A DNA stretch of 64,000 nt from assembly GCA_027491215.1 (NCBI GenBank), contig JAIXWP010000070.1, forward strand, positions 36,713 through 100,712, in the 5' to 3' direction. Under the pieces are notes generated by a model. The model was not told the DNA's origin, searched no databases, and was given only the letters and a program-made list of their open reading frames with translations. This document shows positions 50,576-59,900 of the stretch, one piece after another (the first letter of the stretch is position 1; each line of letters opens with the position of its first letter). Made by a program: the position numbers and the translations under genes. Origin of the DNA: Flavobacteriales bacterium (GTDB taxonomy: Bacteria; Bacteroidota; Bacteroidia; Flavobacteriales_D; Sanyastnellaceae).

Positions 50576-50796
50576 TACGAGCGTTTGCGATTCATGTCAT
50601 ACGCCTTCTTTCCGCCCAGCGCAAGACCAGCAGCGATAAGCAGACTTACGCCACCGTCAATTGGACAAACTGCGCCAAATGGCTCGCCGCAAGGTGGCGG
50701 ACCGAAACCTCCGGGAGGATCTGGTGGTTGTGCTGAAAACAATAAAGGCATGGCTAACAACAAAGCCATAACAAACACGCTGCGGAGTAATCTCAT
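50575..50796 (-). CDS. 73-aa mini-protein with signal peptide and PID-CTERM-type C-terminal sorting signal
   Basis: MRLLRSVFVMALLLAMPLLFSAQ | PPDPPGGFGPPPCGEPFGAVC | PIDGGVSLLIAAGLALGGKKAYDMNRKRS: signal peptide, short Pro/Cys linker, PIDGG + hydrophobic segment + basic tail. TAATG 1-bp overlap with xrtF. Confidence 0.85.
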   Translation of the reverse strand: MRLLRSVFVMALLLAMPLLFSAQPPDPPGGFGPPPCGEPFGAVCPIDGGVSLLIAAGLALGGKKAYDMNRKRS

Positions 50797-50928
50797 CGCT
50801 TTTAAATTTAAACTTACCTACAAAAGTATATCTTTTTAGGTTACCAAATGATTTTCGTAGACATTTCCTTATATACAGTGTAAAAAAGCAAGGCTACACT
50901 ATATTTGCTTCGTTTACTAAATCTTGCT

Positions 50929-53349
50929 ATGTCCAAACAAAAAACGAGCTTCCTTGATGCCGACGATTTACGTCCCATAATTAAGTTCATTGGAAAAAAT
51001 TGGTATTTAATGGTCTCGTTTTGCTTGGTAGCATTCGTGATTGCCTATACCCTAAATTACCGTAAGCCTAACATTTACGGCGCTCGTACAGAGATTCTCT
51101 TAAAGTCCAATGAGTCTTACGACTACCAAACAAAAATCCTCAATAACGTTGGTTACTATTCTATCATCCAAGATTTGACTAACCAAAAAAGAATTTTGGT
51201 TTCACATGACATGATTGGAAAGGTCATCGACAAACTAGACTTTAATATTTCTTATTACCTCATAGGCCGACTGCGTGTAAATCAAGTAGATCGATTTGAG
51301 GCGATTGATATCGAATGCGATTGGAGAAGAATGGAACCAAGTCTTTACCGTGTTCCTTTTAACATCAAGGTGATTGACTTGAAAAAATACGAATTAAGCT
51401 TTGAGCACAGAGGAAAAAAGCAAACATATGTTTATGATTTCGACTCGTTATACTCGAACTTAAATTTCGCACTTCGTGTAAATATTTCTAAAAAGCTCGA
51501 TGAAACTTGGCTGAGAACTGTGCAAGATCAAAACTTCCAATTCAGAGTTGAGTCGCCAACGCTTCTTATTAATAAATACAAAGGAAGACTTGTTATTGAA
51601 AACACCGACTATAGCAGTATTCTAACATTATCGGTGCAAGATGAATTACCTTCTCGAGCTACTAGATTTCTTGATACGCTCGGAGCGGAATACATCAACT
51701 ATACTGTAGAGAGTCAATTCGCGATTAATAAAAATACCGAAAAATTCATCGACGCTCAGATTGATGAGGTGACGAAGATCATCGATTCTCTTGAATACAA
51801 GATTAATAACTTCAAGCAATCGAACGACATTCTTGACCTTGACAAAGAGCAAGCAGAGGCATTCAATCAATTAACCTTGGCAGATCAAGCTGAAACCACG
51901 CTAAAGCTTCGCCTAGAAGCTCTGAACAGCCTAGAAAAATATGTGTACGAAGAACGAAATACAAAAGCTATTCCTACACTAGCTTATCTTTCAGGTGAAG
52001 ACGACCTTTTGAGAAAAATGATTCTTGATTTGATTGATCTCAAAATCAAAAGATCAGAACTCTTACTCGATTATAAAGAAACAGATAGTCGTATCATGAA
52101 ACTCGACACGACCATTCAAACAACTGTAAACAATGTCTACCGCTACATCAATGACACACGTGTTTATGTTTCAAAAAATATACAAAAAGCAAAAGAGTCA
52201 GTTGCGGAATACGAAGCTGTTTTAAGAGACCTGCCTATTACAGAGCGTGAACTTTTCTCTTATCAGCGCAAGCTAACCGTTAACGAAAGCCTTTATAATT
52301 TCTTACTTGAGAAAAAAGCGAATACGGTAATTGCACGTGCAGGTCTCATTCCTCAAACATCAGTTATTGAAAAAGCTCGTTCAGTGGGTGTGGTTGGACC
52401 GGATAAAAAATCTGCTATTTATCTATCACTTGCAGTTGGGCTTTTATTAGCATTAATTACTGGATTCATTCGTTTGATATTCTTTGAAAGAATTGAGAAT
52501 ACAACAGAGTTAAAGTCATTAACAAAACTCCCTGTAATCGGAGGAATTCCAAACTATCAAGAGATCGACATCGAGCCACTTGCTCTTGTGAATAATCCTC
52601 GAGGCAACGTGTCAGAGGCATTTAGGTCTATTCGAACAAACCTGCAGTACATCCTTACTTCAGAAGGCACCAAAACGATCATGGTTTCGTCTCTTCACCC
52701 AAGTGAAGGTAAAACTTTTGTATCCGTCAACCTCGCGAGTGTGCTTGCAAAAGCTTCTAAGAAAGTGGTACTTCTCGACTTCGATATGCACAAGCCTAAA
52801 GTTCACAAAATTTTTGGCGTTGAAAACGTTAGTGGTATATCGTCTTACTTATCAGGCCGCACCGATTATGTGGATAGTTTGATTCCAACACAAATCGAAA
52901 ACCTCGATATTATTACAGCGGGCCCCGTGCCTCCTAACGCATCTGAGCTTGTGTTAAATGAACGCGTTCAAACACTGTTAGAGAGCCTAAAAAACACATA
53001 CGAATACATCATTGTCGATACACCGCCACTTTCACTCATCAGTGACTCATTGGTGCTTGTAAACAAAACGGACCTCGGGATATTCGTAATGAATACTGAG
53101 AAGGCAACCAAGCAAGGTGTGAACTTCTTGGATGAAATGTTGGTTCAAAATGGCATTTCCAATTGTTCATTGTTGTTGAACAACATCAAGCAAAAACGTT
53201 GGAAATACTATTACGGTAAATACGCATATAAGTACGGATATGGTTATGGTTACGGCTATGGCTATGGTTATGGCTACGGATATAACTACGGCGGATATGG
53301 CGACTTTGACAAAGGAGAAAAGAAAAAAGGAAAGCGTAAACCGAGATAA
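50929..53349 (+). CDS. Polysaccharide biosynthesis tyrosine autokinase (Wzc-like, Wzz + BY-kinase)
   Basis: Wzz-like TM regions; kinase NVSEAFRSIRTNLQYILTSEGTKTIMVSSLHPSEGKTFVSVNLASVLAKASKKVVLLDFDMHKPKVHKIFGV, YIIVDTPPLSLISDSLVL; C-terminal Tyr cluster. Start refined from 50905. Confidence 0.95.
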   Translation: MSKQKTSFLDADDLRPIIKFIGKNWYLMVSFCLVAFVIAYTLNYRKPNIYGARTEILLKSNESYDYQTKILNNVGYYSIIQDLTNQKRILVSHDMIGKVIDKLDFNISYYLIGRLRVNQVDRFEAIDIECDWRRMEPSLYRVPFNIKVIDLKKYELSFEHRGKKQTYVYDFDSLYSNLNFALRVNISKKLDETWLRTVQDQNFQFRVESPTLLINKYKGRLVIENTDYSSILTLSVQDELPSRATRFLDTLGAEYINYTVESQFAINKNTEKFIDAQIDEVTKIIDSLEYKINNFKQSNDILDLDKEQAEAFNQLTLADQAETTLKLRLEALNSLEKYVYEERNTKAIPTLAYLSGEDDLLRKMILDLIDLKIKRSELLLDYKETDSRIMKLDTTIQTTVNNVYRYINDTRVYVSKNIQKAKESVAEYEAVLRDLPITERELFSYQRKLTVNESLYNFLLEKKANTVIARAGLIPQTSVIEKARSVGVVGPDKKSAIYLSLAVGLLLALITGFIRLIFFERIENTTELKSLTKLPVIGGIPNYQEIDIEPLALVNNPRGNVSEAFRSIRTNLQYILTSEGTKTIMVSSLHPSEGKTFVSVNLASVLAKASKKVVLLDFDMHKPKVHKIFGVENVSGISSYLSGRTDYVDSLIPTQIENLDIITAGPVPPNASELVLNERVQTLLESLKNTYEYIIVDTPPLSLISDSLVLVNKTDLGIFVMNTEKATKQGVNFLDEMLVQNGISNCSLLLNNIKQKRWKYYYGKYAYKYGYGYGYGYGYGYGYGYNYGGYGDFDKGEKKKGKRKPR
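53232..53295 (+). repeat. In-frame hexameric (GGNTAY) tandem repeat encoding (GY)n in Wzc tail
   Basis: GGATATGGTTATGGTTACGGCTATGGCTATGGTTATGGCTACGGATATAACTACGGCGG. Confidence 0.9.
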
Positions 53350-53351
53350 TC

Positions 53352-53993
53352 ATGGTATCATTAATCATTACCTCATACAACTATGCACAGTATGTTGAGC
53401 GCGCCATCAGAAGTGCTCTCGATCAATCATTGAGCAAATCAGAATATGAGATATTGGTCATCAACGATTGCTCTACAGACCGCACAGTAGATGTACTTTC
53501 AAATTATACAGAAGAAGTTCGTGTTTTTAATTTGGAAAAAAATCTAGGTCTTTCAGGTGCGAGAAATTATGGCATTCAAAAAGCGAAAGGACAATTCATC
53601 GTATTCCTCGATGCCGATGATTATATCCATCGCGATTTGTTGAAAGTGCAAAAGCTTTTTTTGGAAGAAAACACTTCATTAGATGCCGTTTCAACTGACT
53701 ACTATTTAGTGAATGAAAAAGGGGTTCGCCAGCGTCATGTAAATGCCGAAGAAGAACCCATTGCTTGTGGCATCATGTTCCGCAAAGATTTTCTTTACAA
53801 CGTTGGATTGTATGATGAAACTTTTCGTGCGCGAGAAGAAGAAGAACTTCGTATTCGCTGGACAAAAAAATACAATATTTACAACGTCATCATTCCATTG
53901 TATCGCTACCGAATGCATGATTCGAACTTGACAAAGAACGAAGACGCGATGTCGAAGCACCAAGACTTGCTTCAATCAAAACACAAAGAATGA
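53352..53993 (+). CDS. Glycosyltransferase family 2
   Basis: VSLIITSYNYAQYVERAIRSALDQSLSKSEYEILVINDCSTDRTVDVL, NLGLSGARNYGIQKAKGQFIVFLDADDYIHRDLL. Confidence 0.94.
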   Translation: MVSLIITSYNYAQYVERAIRSALDQSLSKSEYEILVINDCSTDRTVDVLSNYTEEVRVFNLEKNLGLSGARNYGIQKAKGQFIVFLDADDYIHRDLLKVQKLFLEENTSLDAVSTDYYLVNEKGVRQRHVNAEEEPIACGIMFRKDFLYNVGLYDETFRAREEEELRIRWTKKYNIYNVIIPLYRYRMHDSNLTKNEDAMSKHQDLLQSKHKE

Positions 53994-54745
53994 TTGTCGG
54001 TATAATTCAAGCTAGAATGGGAAGCACTCGCCTTGCGGGAAAAGTGCTTCTTCCTATCGGTGAATTGACGCTACTTGAACATTGCTATAATAGACTTCAA
54101 CACTCGACAAAAGTTGACCGTTGGATTTTAGCCACCACTACCGAGCCAGCTGATGATGTAATCGAGGCTTTTTGTAAAGAATACAATATCTCATGCTATC
54201 GAGGTTCTGAATGGGATGTCTTGGATCGATTCTATCAAGCCATTCAACATTTCAATCTCACACCGACAACCATAGTGCGAATTTGTTGTGACAATCCCAC
54301 GCATCATGGTGAAGTTGTAGACTTTGCCATTCGAGAATTTCAGCGCTATCAAGTCGACTATTTCTCCAATGGAAACCAACCCCCAACGTATTCTCAAGAC
54401 GGAATTACATCTGAAGTTTTTTCATATAACGCATTAGAAAAAGCTTGGAAAGAATCAACCATGCTTTCTGAGCGCGAGCACGTCACACCGTACATCAAAA
54501 CTTCTGGTTTATTCAAATGTGCATGGAGAAAATACAGCGATAATTATCAATTCAAATTATCTGTAGACACTCCCGCTGATTTGGAATTATCAAAACGAGT
54601 TTTTCAAGAATTAGGAAATGATTTTACTATTGAAGAGCTCATTGTATTTTTAACTAAAAATAAAAACCTTCTATCAATAAACGAAGAGAGCATCATTAAT
54701 GAAGGCTATCAGAAAAGTTTGAAAGAAGATCGCAAGGTGAAGTAA
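53990..54745 (+). CDS. Cytidylyltransferase (CMP-sugar synthetase, SpsF-like)
   Basis: MIVGIIQARMGSTRLAGKVLLPIGELTLLEHCYNRL, TTTEPADDVIEAFCKEYNISCYRGSEWDVLDRFYQA, VRICCDNP; 4-bp overlap with the upstream gene. Confidence 0.88.
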   Translation: MIVGIIQARMGSTRLAGKVLLPIGELTLLEHCYNRLQHSTKVDRWILATTTEPADDVIEAFCKEYNISCYRGSEWDVLDRFYQAIQHFNLTPTTIVRICCDNPTHHGEVVDFAIREFQRYQVDYFSNGNQPPTYSQDGITSEVFSYNALEKAWKESTMLSEREHVTPYIKTSGLFKCAWRKYSDNYQFKLSVDTPADLELSKRVFQELGNDFTIEELIVFLTKNKNLLSINEESIINEGYQKSLKEDRKVK

Positions 54746-54748
54746 GTA

Positions 54749-56041
54749 ATGAAAGATATTCTAGAAAAATACTTTGACAAGCTCTGGCCTATTTGCCGCT
54801 CTATCACTGGTGATGGCGTAAGAGAAACACTTTCCATTTTAAAAGAAATTGCACCGATTGAAATCAAGGAAGTGCCAAGTGGAAAGAAAGTATTTGACTG
54901 GACCGTTCCACAAGAATGGAACGTCAGATCTGCATATATCATTACTCCTTCTGGGGAAAAAATCGCCGACGTTCACGTCAACAATCTTCATCTAGTCAGC
55001 TATAGCGAACCCGTCGATAGTACCATTGATTGGGAGGAGTTGAAAGAACATTTGCACTTCAACAGCGAACTCCCAGATGCCATTCCATATGTTACTTCAT
55101 ATTATAAAAAAAGATGGGGTTTTTGTATTTCAAAAAATGAATATGACCGTCTTCCAAAATCTGGAAATTATAAAGTATTCATTGATTCAGAATTGAAGGA
55201 TGGCTCGATGACTTATGGTGAAATCATATTGCCTGGAGCAACACAAGAAGAAGTTTTTTTCTCCACATATGTATGTCATCCAAGCATGGCCAACAACGAG
55301 CTTTCGGGACCGTTGGTTCAAGCCTTATTGTTTCAAAAAATAGCAGCACTTCCCAATAGAAAATACACCTATCGTTTTGTGTTTATTCCCGAAACCATTG
55401 GTGCTATCGCCTACTTATCAGAACATGGCATGACCATGAAGGAGCGTGTAAAAGCAGGTTATGTGATTACTTGCGTGGGAGATGCAGGTGATTTTCATTA
55501 CAAAAAATCTCGCCGCGGAAATAGCTTGGCAGATAAAGCTGTGATTCACTATCTATCACAACAAACCGAACAATTCCATCTTCGCGAGTATCGTCCAGAT
55601 GGTAGCGATGAGCGCCAATATTGCTCTCCAGGATTCAATCTGCCCGTGGGTTCGTTGATGCGCACCCCCTATTACGAATACCCCTATTACCACACCTCAT
55701 TAGACAATAAATCATTTATTGATTTCGAGAAAATGGCCGCATCGGTAGAGGCTTATTCGCACATTGCACAGATCCTCGAATTGAATGAGATCTATTACAA
55801 TCAAATCATGTATTGCGAGCCGCAATTAGGCTCTCGCGGGATGTACCCTTCTTCGCTTACCCATGATTCGTCACGAGCTTATATCGATCGCGTTTTGCAT
55901 TTGCTTAACTACTCTGACGGAGAACACGACCTCATTGACATCGCCAACATTTTTGGCACTGATGTGTTAAGTTTCCGTGAAGCGCTTTTGGCTTGCATAG
56001 AAAAAAATCTCCTTGCCCTCCAGCCTTCCGCAAATAGTTAA
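54749..56041 (+). CDS. DUF4910 / aminopeptidase-like protein of surface-polysaccharide loci
   Basis: YFDKLWPICRSITGDGVRETLSILKEIAPIEIKEVPSGKKVFDWTVPQEWNVRSAYI, STYVCHPSMANNELSGPLVQALLFQ, FIPETIGAIAYLS, YPYYHTSLDNKSFID. Confidence 0.88.
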   Translation: MKDILEKYFDKLWPICRSITGDGVRETLSILKEIAPIEIKEVPSGKKVFDWTVPQEWNVRSAYIITPSGEKIADVHVNNLHLVSYSEPVDSTIDWEELKEHLHFNSELPDAIPYVTSYYKKRWGFCISKNEYDRLPKSGNYKVFIDSELKDGSMTYGEIILPGATQEEVFFSTYVCHPSMANNELSGPLVQALLFQKIAALPNRKYTYRFVFIPETIGAIAYLSEHGMTMKERVKAGYVITCVGDAGDFHYKKSRRGNSLADKAVIHYLSQQTEQFHLREYRPDGSDERQYCSPGFNLPVGSLMRTPYYEYPYYHTSLDNKSFIDFEKMAASVEAYSHIAQILELNEIYYNQIMYCEPQLGSRGMYPSSLTHDSSRAYIDRVLHLLNYSDGEHDLIDIANIFGTDVLSFREALLACIEKNLLALQPSANS

Positions 56042-56110
56042 CAATCAATTGGTGAAAGCCAAAATTTCTGAAATAGGTAAACATTGCTTTGATGTTTATA
56101 CATTGGCGCT

Positions 56111-56812
56111 TTGAATAAAAATAATAAACACATGATAACCCGTAAAGAATTTAAGAACTACGCGGTCAACCATCGCGGCATCAGCAGCACGGTTGTAGAC
56201 GATGTAGTAAGCCATATGTACGGCCCAGAAAACATGACCCGTACGGTAATTGAAGAACGTAATATGCCTTTCCGAGAAGTAGATGTATTCTCTCGTTTGA
56301 TGGCTGACCGTATCATCTTTCTTGGAACAGAAATCGACGATTATATCGCGAACATCATCCAAGCTCAGCTTCTATTCTTGGAAAGCGCTGACAGCAAAAA
56401 AGACATTCAGATCTACATCAACTCTCCTGGAGGTAGCGTTTATGCAGGTCTTGGTATCTACGATACTATGCAATACATCAATCCAGATGTAGCGACGATT
56501 TGTACAGGTATGGCTGCTTCAATGGGAGCTGTACTTCTTTGCGCTGGCGAAGCTGGAAAGCGCACTGGTTTGAAGCACTCTCGTGTAATGATTCACCAAC
56601 CTCTAGGTGGAGCACGCGGCCAAGCTAGTGATATCGAAATCACAGCTCGCGAAATCGCAAAGTTGAAGAAAGAACTTTACGAAATCATCGCCTCTCACAG
56701 CGGTCAGACCTATGACAAAGTGTGGGCTGATAGCGATCGTGATTACTGGATGATTGCTGACGAAGCAAAAGCATACGGCATGATCGACGAAGTGCTAGAA
56801 AGAAAGAAATAA
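56111..56812 (+). CDS. clpP: ATP-dependent Clp protease proteolytic subunit
   Basis: [93 protein letters not shown]. Confidence 0.96.
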   Translation: MNKNNKHMITRKEFKNYAVNHRGISSTVVDDVVSHMYGPENMTRTVIEERNMPFREVDVFSRLMADRIIFLGTEIDDYIANIIQAQLLFLESADSKKDIQIYINSPGGSVYAGLGIYDTMQYINPDVATICTGMAASMGAVLLCAGEAGKRTGLKHSRVMIHQPLGGARGQASDIEITAREIAKLKKELYEIIASHSGQTYDKVWADSDRDYWMIADEAKAYGMIDEVLERKK

Positions 56813-56833
56813 GCTTACTTATTGTCTAAAATA

Positions 56834-56868
56834 CAAAAAGGGCGGTCCGACTTGGACCGCCCTTTTTC
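56834..56868 (+). terminator. Intrinsic terminator after clpP
   Basis: AAAAAGGGCGGTCC-GACTT-GGACCGCCCTTTTTC. Confidence 0.93.
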
Positions 56869-56968
56869 GTTCACAAATCGGTTGATAACAAGGCAGCTTA
56901 GTACTCAAAACCCATCTCTCTTAGAGTGTTACTTTGTGTAAGTGCTTAACCCTAACCTTGATTATCGC

Positions 56969-59900
56969 ATGAAACATGTTTATTCTTTCATTTTCGTGAT
57001 CCTACTTATGATCACGGGAATTTCTTCTTCTTTTTCACAATGCTATCCCACCATTCTCTCTACTCCAGAGAATACAGTAGTAGATTGTAATGATGCATCA
57101 ACTCCAACATTTGATGCAGTAGAATTCAGCAATGAGTGCTGCGCCTTTGCTTCTTCTGATCAAGTGACGATCGGCAGCGGACAAGTAACTAGCACATGTA
57201 ACCTTACCACCGCATTCGGACCTGGCGCCGATTGGTCTATTTGGCTACCTGGGGTAAACGATGCCAACGTTTCTTGGCATTTCAACACACCCGGTATCCT
57301 TGAGCAATATGCCGATGGTCATGCACGCATTACTGGTCACATCACCAGCGCTGCAGATCCGAGCCAAGGCTTCGATGTGTTTTTCATTTTATCCAATGGA
57401 AGAAACTGGGCAGATTGGTCGGCACTTGGTAGATCTTACAAAGACGACCTCAACCTTGCTGGTAACGCATTTCAGGACTGGACATACTATGAAATGGAAG
57501 CTGGATTCTGCTATCTCCAAGGTACAGGAAGCCTCGAGGGAAGCCAACTTCAATTGACACACCAACCAAGTAATTATTATTTCGGTTTCCAAATTGGACA
57601 GGCTGCGAATAATAAGAACAGCGCGAACGGTATTAGCGGTTGGTTCTATTACAACGGTTATTTAAACAACGAATTTATTCAAGGACATGGTGACTTGAAT
57701 GCCAACGCGGCTTGTACAGATATCACAAACAATTGCGGAAGTAGCGCCTATACTCAGTATTCATCAAATACCAATACATGTGGCTATACTGCTTACGCTT
57801 CGCAAATGTGGAGTTCAGTAGATAACACGGCTCCAATCTTTGATGAATATGTTACTCCAATCTCTGTCTTTTGTGATGATTTAGCTTCTGTTACTGTTTC
57901 TGCAACGGACAACTGCTCCAGCGTATCAGTGACATTTACGGATGTAATTATTGAAGAAGGTTGCAATGGCACTATCGAAAGAACTTACACCGCAATTGAT
58001 GGATGTGGAAATTCAACAACCACCGTTCAGATCATTGAATTATTCGGCAACACGGAATTAGAGTTCACTGTTTTCCCAGAAAATATTACTGCTGAATGCG
58101 GCTTATGGTCTGATAATACGCAACCAAATATTCAATTCACGGATGGTTGTGGTGGCGCAGTGCTAACCTTCGAAGACGAATTTATTCCAGGCACTTGCGG
58201 CAATACGTACACGCTCAATCGCACTTATACCATCACAGATGAATGTGGCGAAAGCGTGTCTCAAGTCTGGACCATTGTCTTAGTAGATACAACCCCTCCC
58301 CAGATTTTCAACATCCCAACGGATGCAACGATTTCATGCGGAGATCCAGTGCCAGGTGCTGATGTTTTTGCACTAGATAATTGCGATGGATTGATTGCTG
58401 TTAGCCTTACAGGAAGTACTGAAAACATCGGCTGCGGTTACATCTTTACTCGCACATGGACAGCCACTGACGGTTGTGGAAATTTCGTCGAGGCAACACA
58501 AACAATTACTGTCGTTGACAATACTGCACCTAATTTTATTGAAGTTCCAAGTAATCTGGAATTAGAGTGCGGCACTAGCGAAATTCCTTTGACATATCCA
58601 ATTGCTGAAGATGCTTGCTCTGAATTCACTATCACATTCGAAGATTTTATTGAAGAAACAGAGTGCGCTACATATATCAGTCGTGTATTTACAGCAACTG
58701 ACCTTTGTGGTAACAGCGCTGACTACACACAAAACATTATCATCGCTGATTTCACATCTCCAGAAGCTAGCTTCCTTCCAGAAGATATGACCTTTGAATG
58801 TGCAGCGGGCGAAATTCCAATGCCTATCGCAACAGACAACTGCGGGTCTGTAGATATTTCATTCTTTGATGAATTAACAGGCGATTGCGCAGGTAGCTTT
58901 AATCGTACATACTTCATCTCTGATGCATGTGGAAACACTATAACGCATACCATCACAGTAACGCTATTTGACGAAACACCTCCAACAACAGTGTTCTTCC
59001 CTGAGGATCTCACTGTAGAATGCGGAACAGAATATAATATGGATGGTGTTACTCCAATTTTCAGCGACAACTGTGACAACCTCACTGTTGTTCAATTACA
59101 AGATGACATCATATTTGGTGTATGCCCAGGTACATACTCTATTCGCCGTGTATGGCAAGTAGAAGATGGTTGTGGAAATAGAATTTTCCCAGCGTGGACA
59201 GTAACCTTCCAAGATAATACTCCTCCAACATTAATTAATGTCCCTGCTGATATTACCATTGAATGTGGTGATGATATCGACGATCAAAATGTGACAGCAT
59301 TTGATACATGCGCTAATGACTTTATCCCTGTTCAATTCGAAGAAATAGAAGTTCTTCTAGAATGCGGTCGTCAAGTCACTCGTACTTGGACAGCTATCGA
59401 CTATTGCGGAAACGAATCCGTTGCAACACAAACTATCACACTTGAAGATACTCAAGGCCCTGTATTTACAACCTTCCCAGAAGATATTACAATATCTTGC
59501 GGAGATGAAATTCCAGCAATTATCCTACCTGAAGGATATGATGAGTGTCAAGGTGAAATAGAAATTTTCGTTGCGGAAAATTTCATTCCAGGCAGCTGCG
59601 TAGGAGAGAGTTACATTCAACGTATTTTCCGTTCGTTTGACGACTGTGGAAACGGTGCTATCTACTTCCAAACAATTACAATCGTCGATACAGAAGCTCC
59701 TGAATTCATCAACCCACAGTCGTTTGCTCAAATTACTTGTTCAAATAATCAGTTGCCTTTGATCAATGTTCAAGATGCATGTTCCTCGGTAGATATATTC
59801 TTTGAAGACAGTGATCCAGCCCCATTCTGTGGAGCAATTTTCGAACGTTACTACACAGCCATCGATCAGTGCGGAAACATCGCAACATTCACTCAAACAA

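Noticed and set aside
50585-50839. 84-aa plus-strand Pro/Gly-rich ORF opposite the PID-CTERM mini-protein
   Set aside because: The minus-strand frame has a signal peptide, sorting tail and stop/start coupling to xrtF; the plus frame is a shadow.
53232-53295. Possible CRISPR or intergenic tandem repeat
   Set aside because: Coding hexamer repeat inside the Wzc-like gene, with no spacer structure.
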